Below, piece after piece: positions 47,581 through 58,724 of a stretch of 64,000 nucleotides of DNA. How positions within the stretch are numbered: position 1 is the stretch's first letter; every line of letters starts with the position of its first letter. The notes under the pieces were generated by a model. The model did not search any database. It saw nothing but the letters and a program-made list of their open reading frames with translations, and had not been told where the DNA came from. Location: positions 62,001 through 126,000 of the forward strand of contig NW_022204037.1 in NCBI RefSeq assembly GCF_007655135.1, read 5' to 3'. Origin of the DNA: Punica granatum (taxonomy: Eukaryota; Streptophyta; Magnoliopsida; Myrtales; Lythraceae). Position numbers and translations under genes: made by a program.

Positions 47581-49326
47581 TGTTGGGAATTGGTGTATGC
47601 CCTAGATGCAATCTATCATCAGTTCTGTAATATGACATGTATTTCATTATATTACGAGGCATATCTGTTATTGTGTAGATTGCGCTAAATATGATTTTAC
47701 ACAATAATGTCCTTGGAATAGTAGGTTCAATAGGCATTAAGTGTGACTTGATTGTGAGATCCTATAATTACTGAACATTATTCCTAAATGTCCATAGTCA
47801 AAGTATTATCGTTAATTAGGACAACGATAATACGGTTAGACTAGTGTAAGTGTTGATTGATGACCAAATCTCATAGGTCATGGATATGGAGATATCAAAT
47901 CACACCACATGTATACATTAAGAGTAATGTGTATAGGACTGATCCGCCATGAGATTGCTACATGGGTTGTTACGTGACTGTCATTAGCATATCTCAAAAT
48001 GACTATAGTGTAATGGTCCTTTGACTTGAGGTCACCATAGATTCCTACATGTAATGTCATATACTTTGATACTGTCAAACGCCACTGTAACAGGATGGTT
48101 ATAAAGACAGTTATTGGGTATACCACAGAGCATGCAGAGGAATGTGAGTGATCAAGATAGAATTTGTCCCTCCTACGAAACGGGAGCGATATCTCACGAC
48201 CACTTGGTGGTTAAGTCTAAAAGTGTATGCATACCCAAATGAGTCGATATAACGATATCGAGCTCATTTGTTCTGATAGACTTACCCGGTAAACCAAGAA
48301 AGAGAGATATTGAGCCATACAAGGATGTCATCGACCATGCCTTGGGCTCAATAGAGATATAGAGGACAATGGATTATATTACACGGTAATATAGGTCACG
48401 AGGTTCGTCGAGAAATTGACTTTTCGATTACTTGAGTAACAGTGATGCATTGCTAGATGCCGCTCACTGTTTGTAATATTGAAATAGAGATTTTGATATT
48501 ACTGTCAACGTAATTGGGAACCTACAGGGTCACACACGACGACTAAATCGACGGGATATTTTGAAACAATAAAATCGTCTAATAAAGATTAGATGATTTA
48601 TGGTGCGACCGATTAATCGGATATTTAATGAGATTAAATTTGTCGATTAATTGTATTCGATTTATTAGATTAATGGACATCATTGATACACGATACAATG
48701 TGTATGTATGTAAAATATATAGAGATATATAGATCGGTGGAGTTTACGTTTTCGTCACCGCTCTTTCTCTTATAAAAAGGGGGGCAATGAATGACAGACT
48801 ATATATATATACATACACAATTGGGATCCTTATTTCACTTTGTCCCACACCGGTCAGGGACATGAAATTCGTCCCCCCCAAGCTCTATATATATAGATAT
48901 ATATAGCTCAAAGGTTTTAAGATATATATGTGAGAGTGTGTGGATATATATATATATGTTATATATATATGCATGCATAAGCATATACGTATATACATGT
49001 GTGTATGCTTTATTTTAATATAAATAATTTGAATTGAATTGTTCAATTCAAATTAGGTCCATTAGTCTGAAAATTTCGAGTGTCGCATCGGTGTTTCTTT
49101 CGAGTATTGGTCGCTAGCACCGCCGATCTCGAAAACTCGTCGACAAAGTCGGTGTGGATACCAGTAGAGGCGTCACGCGTGGGACGCTCGGTCGACAACT
49201 TTAAATATTCCAGGTACGCTTTTATTTACTCTTATTCTTCTAGTAGGTCTTGGAATTAGTTTCACGGGTAGGAAATTTTGAATTTCTGTTCCTTTTACGC
49301 TTCCGTTGCGCCCCGTGGAACTAGCA
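47581..49326 (+). repeat. Copia LTR 3 (1746 bp)
   Basis: The 3'-most LTR. It ends GTGGAACTAGCA and is followed by the TSD copy ATTTA and then solo LTR C sequence. It contains TA-rich stretches (48890-48975) and a TATAAAAAGG promoter-like motif (48771-48780) also present in LTR1 and LTR2. Confidence 0.93.
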
Positions 49327-50058
49327 ATTTATTCATGTAATAATCCCGGTCGGAGAGTGGACGGTTCAAGTGTTTATTCGAATTTACGGTGTCAAAACGC
49401 ATAAGATGAGCGAAACTTAACTAAGCGGTAATTAAATTAAAATGGCAAGCCTAGACAAGCTAGAGTACCGAAAGGGCGTGTGGGATATAGGCCCACACGT
49501 AATAAAACCCCCGAATTTGGAACTTTCGGTTCCGTACAGACCATATGCCTTAGCAATTAGGTGTACCCCGTACCCCTAGACCCGGGCAACTCACCGGCCC
49601 TCAACCTTCGGGTCGTAAACAGGTAGTAGTGACTCCTTCTCACGTGCGTCCGTCGCGCGTCCCCAGGAAGGTGGACACTCCCAAGTCGCGTTGCATTTAT
49701 GCTCGCGCATGCGTGCCCCGACGAGACGAAATTCGGGTGCGCACAGCACGAAAACTCTGAATTTTTTTGATAATCCAAAAGACGACTCCTTCAGCTTTAG
49801 GGCTTACACAAAACTTAAATATAGTTTAAGAAAACCTAAATTGCATAAAAAGAACTAAACTTTTCCTAAAATTGTAAAAACACCCTAATTAACATAAATT
49901 GTCTGTTTGAAGTCTTAAACGATGAAATTTGCCTTAAATATATAAAAAAAATCACAGCAAAACTGTGAGTTTTTCTCCGGATGTCATTTCCTTCAAAATA
50001 GGGTCGTCAGAACCTAATTTTCTCTAAGTACCGACTTGTTAGGTGTTCTGCCGCATCA

Positions 50059-50272
50059 ATGAGGCTTGCGCCATTTGGTGCAGGCCGAGTCGTGCCCCGA
50101 CAATAAATTAGGGCTCGTAACCGTCAGTCTGTGGGTGGCCAACCTGGTGCACCACTTCAAGTGGGCGCGGGACGAGGCTCGGCCTGTCGACCTGAGCGAG
50201 GTGCTCAAGCTTTCCTGCGAGATGAAGAGTCCTCTTGCTGCCATAGCTGTCCCGAGAATTTTAAGTGCATAG
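50059..50272 (+). pseudogene. P450 fragment 4: heme loop and C-terminus
   Basis: Begins RLAPFGAGR, the start of the heme-binding loop. A frameshift follows, and the sequence resumes as [35 protein letters not shown] and AVPRILSA with a TAG stop at 50270-50272. The cysteine codon is present but in a different frame from the preceding half of the loop, so no functional heme loop can be made. Confidence 0.85.
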
Positions 50273-50624
50273 TCTCATTTACAAGTTGTGAGAGAGTTTT
50301 CTAGATCCTATATATTTTTGAATTGCATATGTCTTTCTTAATTATTATATATATTGTGGTGGGACGTGATCCAAATCTACGTGTCTTATCTCGACAATGT
50401 TTGTGAACTTTAAGAATGTGATGTGTAATATGTAAGTCAATAACAGATATATGGATAAACTTATTGAATAAAATATTAGTTGTGATGCGTATGAGGTCTT
50501 GAAATATCTATACATAGTACACATCCGATTTCTAGTTCCTTTTCTTCTTCTTTTTCCCCCTTAATTATCAAATAATTTAGAAAGATTTTCGCAGAGTCTA
50601 AAAGGGAATAATTAATTTTAAAAA
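50273..50624. other. Intergenic, 3' flank of P450 pseudogene
   Basis: AT-rich, with no coding signal. It presumably includes the former 3' UTR of the P450. Confidence 0.5.
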
Positions 50625-51551
50625 GAGTTAAATGCAGTTTGCCCCCTGAGCTATGTGGTGAAATTGGGTTTGCCCCTCGACCTTCGAAATTTTGCAAAGT
50701 ACCTCCTAACCTAATCAAAAAATAAGCAAGGTGACTCATTGGTTGAATTTCGGCTAGATTTTTTGGCCATAAAAGGGTACATACCACTCACATGCCATTT
50801 TCAAAAGGGCAAAGATGTCACTCAATTAATTAAACCTGCAAAAGAAAAAAAGAAGGATCAAAAATTGAAATTAGGGCATTGTTCATGTACAATGAGACAA
50901 GCCAGCTCTCACACCAGACAAGCTCGCCAATGCAACCAGGAGAGAACTCTAATTTGGTTTCCACAATCTCTTCCCTCCAAATCCAGAAATGAATCAACAA
51001 AGATGCTCCACATAGCCAAAATTATTCACCCCTTTCCGATAAATTATCATACATGATTGCTATCTCTTCATGATTGCAAGTTGGATTGCAAACCCTCATT
51101 TAACACGGAAAGACGAAAAATCAATAGAAGTTATCTGATTGAAATAATCATTTTCTAATATTAAAGTCAAAGGCATATAAGCCGACCAAATTAGCTCAAA
51201 ATAGGACAACAACCCAAGTAAGGGGAAGAAACCAAACCTGGCTTTTGGGTCTTGCATTTTGTAGCAGTGGAAGTGGCGGGCTTGCTGCAAGGGAGAACAA
51301 TGCCCTAATTTCAATTTTTGATTAATTTTTTTTTCATGTGCAGGTAAAATTAATTGAGTGACAATTTTGCCCTTTTAAAAAATGGCATGTGAGTGACATA
51401 TACCTTTTTGGATGGAAATATGGTCGGAATTTGACCAATGGGTCAGCTTGCTTATTTTCAGGTTAGGTTGGGGGGTACTTTGCAAAATTTCGAAGATCAA
51501 GAGGCAACTCACTTTTATCCCATAACTCAGGAGGCAAATTGCATTTAACTC
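50625..51551. mobile_element. Long-TIR MULE-type element (927 bp)
   Basis: Terminal inverted repeats of about 230 bp (50625-50860 against 51320-51551). Ends are GAGTTAAATGCAGTTTGCCC and, read inward from the right, GAGTTAAATGCAATTTGCCT. A perfect 9-bp TSD TTTTAAAAA lies at 50616-50624 and 51552-51560. The central 460 bp is unrelated to the arms and has no transposase. Such interiors can be captured host DNA; I could not identify the source. Confidence 0.85.
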
Positions 51552-51790
51552 TTTTAAAAAAAAGGGAACGAACAACCAACAGATGATAATCAATCTCCAC
51601 TGCTCGTAATTTCGAGTACTGCATAGTGTTATTATACTGAACTCCTTGATATTGACACTTTATTTACATGTACTCAGCAAAAAAAGACACTTAATTAACT
51701 TAAATGGCACGGCGAGCGCATGGCACGGGTGGGCACTATAGGAGGAGGAGCTCTCAAGACTGTCATTGTACCAGAATATATGATCCTACT

Positions 51791-52254
51791 TGTTAGGAAT
51801 TATAATCACACATAGAAAAGATGAAAGAACAACTATTGGTTTATATGAGATTTGTATACCACCACTTATTAACTTGAGTTTTTAAGTGGATATGAGCCCA
51901 AGTCTGTATAAGCCCAATGAAATTTTATTATAATATCAGAGTAGGTTACGCTTCCGCGTGTTCATGTGAGCTCACACTACGCCGACCCAATATCGACAAC
52001 AACCAAAAGAGCGCCTCGTGTTAGTCCCCTCGTCTGAGCACGGAAGATGAGCCCAGTTAGAGGTCAATTGTTGATGGCGGATGTTTAAGGGACGTGACAA
52101 CATATAGGTAGAAATAAACTTCACGTTACATGTGAGGGTGGGTGTTAGGAATTATAATTCCACATGAAAGAACAACCATTGATTTATATGAGATTTGAGT
52201 ACCACCACTTATCAGCTTGAACTTTTAAGTGGATATGAGTCTAAGTCCGTATTG
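51791..52254 (+). mobile_element. TRIM element, third copy, diverged
   Basis: LTRs at 51791-51930 (TGTTAGGAATTATAATCAC) and 52143-52254 (shorter, 3' end lost near GTCCGTAT). The primer-site remnant TAATATCAGAG follows the first LTR. The internal segment shares GAGCACGGAAGA and GAGGTCAATTGTTG with the P450-intron TRIM. Confidence 0.75.
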
Positions 52255-52837
52255 TTACTTGTCGATCCTTAATTCCTGGAAAAAAGTACACGTCGATCCA
52301 TGATCCATCCCATGACTCCTATACCTTTCTGACATAAGTGCAAGTATACTTAATAACCATAAAAATCAGTCCTCCAACTGATTATTTGTTTTCGGGAAAT
52401 GCAAGAAAGCTGTATAATAATAAGATCCTGAGATTCATGTCCTCGTAAATTCTGTCACGTTTTGGTCAATATATTGTCGGTGCTTGAAATCTTCTTGAGG
52501 TTACAACAATAACAGAGCTTCTAATTGCTTTAACCGAGGAACCGACTCTATCATATAATTGGCCAAATTATAAATCGTAGTCGCAAATTGAAGTTGACAA
52601 ATCCTCCTGACCATTATTAAATTGCGCCTAATAGCAATAGCTAGCTATCTAGGTTCCAACTGCATGTGGCGGCATGTCTCTCCTTAATTTGGTGGTGGAG
52701 GCAGGATTTTGGAATTCCGGTGTCGGCCCGGCTTGGGAAAAGGGTGTTCCGATTTGAAGAGGTGCGTTGATCAGGTTCTACGTGTTGTCCAAACCAAGAG
52801 TCCACATATTGAAAGAAATGCTTTATTAATCAAAAGA

Positions 52838-52960
52838 GGGTGTAACGCAGTGATGCACGCTCTCTCCTAAGAAATAAGAGGATCGAGGTTCGATATCTTC
52901 ACTTTGAGCCGACACAGGGTTATAGTACGATGCTTTCGATTTACTTTTCAGGCCACAGAA
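52838..52960 (+). mobile_element. SINE-like sequence, second family
   Basis: GGGTGTAACGCAGTGATGC (A-box-like) and GAGGTTCGATATC (B-box-like, consensus GGTTCGANNCC) lie about 40 bp apart, as in tRNA-derived SINEs. A related sequence lies in laccase intron 3. Confidence 0.4.
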
Positions 52961-53039
52961 CTACAGAAGTTAATTGATTGATCAACTAGTTCAAGATTTG
53001 GTTCGTTTGGAAATTCATTTCGATGTGCACTATAATATC

Positions 53040-53185
53040 CAATTTTCAATGGGTCTCGACTAATACAGTTCGAAACGGGTAGCCTATTAAGGCTCAGTAT
53101 GATTTTTCTCCATTTTCAAGACTCAAACTCGAGACCTTCGAACTATTTGAATCAGCGCCGAATTACTTGAATTAACACACGTAGT
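53040..53185 (-). mobile_element. SINE-like tRNA-derived sequence
   Basis: Homologous to 15993-16140. Shared blocks include CAAGACTCAAACTCGAGACC and CTTGAATTAACACAC. Read on the minus strand, the A and B boxes are recognisable. Confidence 0.5.
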
Positions 53186-53685
53186 AGAAATATGTCTTCA
53201 TTCAACAAATAATATGTCAAAATTTAATTATGGAAGATCTGAGGGCAAACGTGGTATTCCAATTTTGCTTTTTCAAGCTTCCAATGGATCAATTTAAGAG
53301 AAAGTAATGCAATTGATATATATAGGAAACATATAAGTACGTATCGAAATGAACTAATTTTTTTGTATAAAACCAGCTCAAACGGCTAATTTCTTTTATT
53401 TACTGCTAAGGTTGAGGCGCCATGCACGTCCATGAATACTTGCAACATCAGCTACACTTTATTGATGAAACTAAAATTAATTTGGATTCAACAATCTTGT
53501 CAGAAGAATTATTCGGTCCAAACCAACCAAATTAATCTGGAAAGCAAATTTAATATATGAGCAAAGCTGAGAAATCTTTGTCTTCACAGGTCGCCTCTGG
53601 CCGCTATGCAAATTGAACTGGTCATCTGTCATCAAATGGAGATTTATGAACGCATGCAGAGACCGATTGCCGGCCCTCCGCTGTC

Positions 53686-56600
53686 TTAACAGCGTGGCAT
53701 ATCCGGTGGTGGTGGCAGCAAATGTGTGTTCGGCGGCCCTCCGTTCTTCACTATGAAGGCCGTGTCCATTCCCCATGATAGATGCCTCTCGATGTGGCAA
53801 TGCATGAACCACACTCCTATATATCAACCGCACAAAAAAAACATTAAATCAGCAATCCTGTATCTAACTATAATAAGATCATGCAAATATATACGCAATT
53901 GATGCGCACCTGGATTATCAGCTCTGAATCTGATCGCACTCCACCCATTTTTCGGGACAGCAATGGTGCTCTGAAGCGGAGGGTCAATGAGGTTAAAGTT
54001 GGCAGGATCCTTCTTTGGGTCGAAGTTCCCGAGCCCCCACCCGACCACATAGAAGCTGTATCCGTGGAGGTGCATTGGGTGATCTGTCCCGGCGATTAAG
54101 TTTGTTCCCTGAAACACAAGTTCCACTGTGGAGTTGTACTCCAGAAACTTAACCTCCGTCCCGTTCTTCGGAGTATCCAAGTACGATGGCAGGTTATCGC
54201 CCGTGAAGTTGAAAATGTACGGAGGAAAATCTGGGAGGTGGGCCCCGAATACACCATTGATCCCTTGGTAGTAAGCTTGGAGAATGTCAATCGATGGGCT
54301 CACGAAGCTTATGTTGTTGACGCTCGCAGCGAGTCGGCTACCATTTGGGCCTTCGCATGACTTCTGAGGGCATGGGAAGGAGTTGACCGAAATTGTGTAC
54401 ACAAAGCGATGGGTTATCTTCCTGGGGACATTCACAGGGTACTTTTTGGACGCTAAACTTCTAAGGCTGCCGGTGAAATTGACCGAGGCACTCGTGTCAT
54501 TATAGTACGGAAGAGCAGGCAAGGGAGGGGGAGACATCGGAGTGTAGTCTCCAGCATATTCGACCAGAGCTGTAGTGGTTGTGTTATCGTACGGTATACC
54601 GACAGCAGTGGCATAAACCCTAGATGCCATGTAATAATGGTCGGGCTTCTGGTTGGCTTCTAGCAGGACATCTATGGTCTGTCCCGGAGATATTATGATG
54701 ATATCTCTCGTCAATGGTTTTGTGTAGGCACCGTCTGTCCCAACAACCGTGAGCTTATGTTTCGCTACGGAGAAGAACATGGGCTCCTGCATGGCTGCGT
54801 TCACTAATCGGAGCAAGTATGTCTTGCCCTTCTCCACCATTAACTTGAAAGTATCTACAAATAAAAAAAAAATTTACTAATTAATAAATTAAGAACAAAG
54901 ACGTACAAAATTAAAGACAATCATTTAAATCGAAGAGGGTATAGCGCAGAGCTTGTTCTGACCTATTAACCAAAGGGTCTCAGTTTCGATATTCGTGATG
55001 AGACTACCCTTACTTCTTTATTAGCTTTTTGAATTGTTATTCCATTGTAGTGAACTTATAGGCTTCCTTTTTAATCAAAAAAGATCACCATTTAATTAAT
55101 AATCTAATGCCTCGTGCTTTCGATTAACTCAGACAATAATAATTTACATATGTTTCTTGGAGAGTTGTGATCATAATAGATTGGCAGTGACAAATTAACC
55201 ACTAAGAACAAAGTCTTATCTAACGTAGAAAATGAAAGATTTTGACCGTCTTCGATGCAGATGACTATAGTTCCGGTCATTATGTAAAACAGGTATATAA
55301 GTCAAGATCGAGAAGATTTCGATTTTCTCCATCAAGGATAATATTAGACTTGATATATCTAGTGTAGACATACCTAGTTAAATTTTTTTCTGCAAAATAT
55401 GAAATTTCATGCTATTTTAGCTACAAATAAGTAATTCATGTATTGGTAGGTAGTTTATATAATTAATCTATTAATTAATTCTTTCCGAGGTACCAAATAA
55501 GGTGGAAAACATTTTCTTAAAATATATTATAAATTATTATTTTTTGTGTGTACCATGATATTAAAAAATTCAATGATCATCGACTAATTCACCGGTCATA
55601 CCACTAAATTAATATTTTTTGAAAATGGGAACCAAAAGATGTGATTAATAATAATATTACGAGGGGTTGACCTTGTTTTGAGCAAGGATAAAGATCACCA
55701 GGTTGGCCATTGATCAGAAGAGCATCGGAAGTGTTGGGGTCGCCTCCCGACTGAAGCATGTCATGGTAAACCTCCATGACCGGTTTCTTCCACCATTCTC
55801 CTAATATGATTGGAGTTTCCATATCCGGCTTTTTAAAAGGATAGCTCGATCCTTTCTTAGGATAAATCACTATCGCACCGTGAACGGTAGCTCGTGCCCA
55901 GTCACTGTGGGCATGCCACCAGAGGGTCCCAACCTCCGTGGAGAATATAACCTTATGGCTGAACTTAGCTCCTGGTTGTATTGGGCATTGGGTGATATAT
56001 TCTGGTCCATCCGACCAGGGAAACCTTGGTTGTTTCACTCCGTGCCTGTGCAACTGTTCATTGTTACAGAAAATATAATGCAACAAATACCGGAAAAGTC
56101 CTATAAATGTACGTATGTTGATTGTAAACATAATATGAGATGTGCGCATGAAATTTCCTTGCATGCAAGTAATAATAATAAGAAGTGCTTTTGAGATTAA
56201 AAGCTTGTGAACTAGTCATGAGAGATGCACATGTGATCTATAATTTTATACGGTGACCCATCCAAATGAGACACACTAACACAACATAGGCGTGGCTCAA
56301 ACATTGATATTCTGTATTCCGACATCAATCAGATTTTGGGGTCCTATATGCCATACTTACCAGTGAATGGTGATGTTATACTTGGCCTTATTGTAAACAT
56401 TGACGAGGATAGTTTCGCCCTGGCGCACGTGCAAAGTTGGTCCTGGGAACTGCCCATTTATGGTCATGATGCTTTTGGTGCTGCACAATCTTGTGTATGG
56501 CACTTCATCGACCTATAATTATAACAAACCATTTAGCCATGCATATGTATACACATATATATCCGTAAGAACTGCTGCATGGCTGTTGAGTTAAGTGCTT

Positions 56601-56695
56601 ACGACAAATGTGTATCGTCGAACTGCAGCATGGCAATGGAGGATGCTTAAGAAGAGTAGCAACGCTGAGAAATATTGGATGATGAGAGCCTTCAT
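53686..56695 (-). CDS. Laccase (multicopper oxidase), five exons, 564 aa
   Basis: Secreted blue copper oxidase that oxidises phenolics with O2 in the cell wall (lignin or flavonoid polymerisation). Exons on the minus strand: 56603-56695, 56361-56512, 55672-56045, 53910-54854 and 53686-53816; all introns are GT-AG. Lengths 93+152+374+945+131 = 1695 nt, exactly 565 codons. Residues 1-24 form a signal peptide ([15 protein letters not shown]). All copper motifs are present: IHWHG (H81, H83), WWHAH (H126, H128), HPMHLHG (from H465) and [12 protein letters not shown] (H527, C528, H529, H533, M538). Many N-x-S/T sites fit secretion. It resembles the LAC14/LAC15 group (an impression, not a search). 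The 152-nt exon 2 is standard; the 374-nt exon equals the usual 245+129, so one ancestral intron is missing. Nothing suggests inactivation. Confidence 0.92.
54936..55060 (+). mobile_element. SINE-like sequence in laccase intron 3
   Basis: GGGTATAGCGCAGAGCTTG and, 35 bp on, GTCTCAGTTTCGATATTC resemble A and B boxes, as in 52838-52960. Antisense to the laccase and inside an 817-bp intron, so not disruptive. Confidence 0.4.
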
Positions 56696-56799
56696 GTTGA
56701 AGGTTCTTTTGAACTATTCTCTCTTGAAACCCTACCACCCAAAACCTTTATCTAGTTTTCCTCTCGTTTTAGTTTGTATTTCAGCGTATGATTCCATGC

Positions 56800-56808
56800 A
56801 TATATATA
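56800..56808 (-). promoter_or_regulatory. TATA box of laccase
   Basis: TATATATA on the minus strand, about 105 bp upstream of the start codon, followed by a CT-poor leader. This is a suitable position for a plant core promoter. Confidence 0.5.
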
Positions 56809-56849
56809 GAAGATGCCCGGCTGCATACGTACATGTACGTACATAAACA

Positions 56850-58720
56850 GATGGTGTAGATTTTGTAATATTCTATTATTAGGTAAGAGAATAAGACAAG
56901 ATGAATTTTTCAACTGTCAACGCATGCATATAAGTCACATATAATCAGAACAACACGCTTTCCATTGTTTGAAATAATCATATAAGTTGATCCGGTAACT
57001 AACTGGTGCAGGTCACTTACTTCTATTCCATTTTTTATTCTTTAATTGACTAATTAACTCTCTTATGTTATACTATATTCTCTGTTAGGACTGCAGTCAT
57101 ACGAAGTTGTTAGAAATCGGGATATGGTAGGCCGAGGAGTATACAAAGAAATGGGAAAGGGGGAAAGGGACGTTTTCTGTAGGACACACTAGACAAGATA
57201 ATCAAATCCGGAATCTCTCGAAGCCGAGATGGAAAAAAATGTTACTGCATTGAGCCACAAATTCCAATGGAAGGAAAGTAGAATTTTATTTGTTAGAAGT
57301 CAGCCCAAACTGTAAGAGAGTTTGACAGTGTCCTTAAGGCTCAATAGCTTGAATAATTAATCTTGTTGAAGAGGCGGTATGAAGTTATAACTTTATATGA
57401 GTGCGCCAATTAGAGTGTTATGCATGCCGAAACATGTGTACTCATAAATCTTCTTATGTGGGAAGCAAGCTGCCGATCGACTGCCAACAACTAAGTTATT
57501 GGGTACGATTAATCTATGACAATTAATCATGCTATACAGTTCGATTTATTAAGATTGCAATTAGAGACTTGGTCTTGTTTGGTATATGAGGTGGTGGGAA
57601 AAAATTAGGTCTGTTCATGCTCTGATTCGTAAAATTTCTTCACACCTTCACTGGTTTGCCCACAGAGATTATAAGTAGAAATATCCAATAGATTAATAAA
57701 CATTATAACCAAAAAAAAAAGTTTCCAAACAACCCTTAATACTCCTCCGAGTGAGTAACTGGATTTCATCAGCGAGAATATAACTAGTAATTGAAGAAAA
57801 GTGTAAGTAATTCGATTTTGGGTTAGTAGATGAGAATCAGAGCTGATCAAATCCATCATTTTATTGACTTGGCTACCTTGTTGCCAGATAAAAAGTATAA
57901 TCACATGGCCATATAAGGATAAGTACCGACGAGTTAATACGGGTCTAGATAACTGTAATAAAGGATATCGTGCATATGATTAATTATAGCTGATTATTCT
58001 ACACCAATGATATTCCTCATGAGTTTTCTAAATATAACAAAAAAAAAGAGTAAAAATTTCAGTGTTGTAGTTGTACTAAATGTATTTTTTATTGTAACTG
58101 TAAAAAAAATGTATTTTTTATTTCACTTATAAGGAGTGTTCGGGATCTAATGGGGGCGAGAGACTTGTATTTTACGATAGATAATAAATGAGTCTACCCT
58201 ATTGATGGAAATGACGTGGGACTATTATTCCGTCATTATTCTCAACAAAGTCGTATTGTCATATTGTAAAATTCTATTTATCTATATATCATTGACCAGC
58301 ATGACATTGACCTCAAAGTGATCAACACGCACCAAATATTGAATATCCCAAATGATTAAGATGAAGTCATATGAATGATCCTCATGTTAGCTTATCAATA
58401 TGAGTTTGAAATAAAAACAGTAAGACATATAATATATTAATCCTCTATATATAACCCAAAACTTAGAAGTCTAGTTAAGTGATGATGGATATTATGAGTT
58501 TTTCTTCATGGCAGCACTTCTTTTTAAAAAATACTATAACTGGGAATCGATAGATAATATTTGCACGTGCACGATAATTGAATATTGCATTTTTTCATTT
58601 TATTATATTTTGTTTCAGTGAAATCACGAGATATATCCTAATACTATTGATTAAGATTAATTAAAATTCTATTCATATGTAAATTTGAATACGATCGCGA
58701 GGTACTTCTACGTACTGCCC
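56850..58720. other. Intergenic, upstream of laccase
   Basis: AT-rich, with no coding region that I recognise. Confidence 0.5.
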
Positions 58721-58724
58721 CATT

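Larger units (their letters stand above)
34757..49326 (+). mobile_element. Tandem Ty1/copia array: LTR-internal-LTR-internal-LTR (14.6 kb)
   Basis: Three near-identical LTRs (34757-36497, 41167-42910, 47581-49326) separate two near-identical internal regions. A single perfect 5-bp TSD ATTTA flanks the whole array (34752-34756, 49327-49331), and no TSD lies at the middle LTR. Joining the flanks restores solo LTR C (TATTTATTCATG, compare element A 4666-4673). The array therefore arose from one insertion followed by unequal recombination, or inserted as a concatemer. Confidence 0.93.
32060..49745 (+). mobile_element. Solo LTR C of the giant-LTR family, interrupted by a Copia array
   Basis: Begins TGTCAGCACC at 32060 and ends GGGTGCGCACA at 49745, with a perfect TSD GCACG at 32055-32059 and 49746-49750. 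Removing the Copia array leaves about 3.1 kb, a full LTR of the A/B family in plus orientation. There is no primer site after it, so it is a solo LTR. Its first 0.8 kb (32100-32830) differs strongly from A and B, while the 3' two thirds (from about 32850) is close to A. Confidence 0.88.
31914..50058. mobile_element. LTR-like insertion (454 bp net) in P450 coding sequence, hosting solo LTR C
   Basis: The P450 reading is interrupted after GGVDIDV (31913) and resumes at RLAPFGAGR (50059). The inserted DNA runs TGACACAGCG...CCGCATCA, that is TG...CA, and is flanked by GTGAG (31909-31913) and ATGAG (50059-50063), a 5-bp TSD with one mismatch. Without solo LTR C it is 146 + 308 bp. No coding capacity. 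It may be a small solo LTR of another family. Confidence 0.5.
16663..50272 (+). pseudogene. CYP78A-like cytochrome P450 pseudogene, split by nested insertions
   Basis: Four collinear plus-strand fragments together cover a CYP78A-type P450 from membrane anchor to C-terminus: 16663-17344, 31092-31404, 31543-31913 and 50059-50272. The family normally adds oxygen to small hydrophobic substrates at the ER and affects organ growth. Here it is dead: in-frame stops (TGA 17110-17112, TAG after NPYV, TGA after LPCL), frameshifts (before the LTNNIMG-like segment, around the LSWARVSTSDV-like segment, and in the heme loop), a loss of about nine codons before WEDPLVF, and 33 kb of inserted DNA. Fragment 1 ends at a GT donor (17345) and fragment 2 follows an AG acceptor (31091), so the TRIM plus element B sit in an intron. 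The second interruption falls in coding sequence just before the heme-binding loop. Confidence 0.85.
52255..53685. other. Intergenic DNA between TRIM and laccase
   Basis: Holds two SINE-like sequences (listed separately) and the laccase 3' flank. No additional gene is supported. Confidence 0.55.

Noticed and set aside
52838..52920. tRNA gene from the B-box-like GGTTCGATATC
   Set aside because: No cloverleaf with acceptor and anticodon stems can be drawn; better described as SINE-like.
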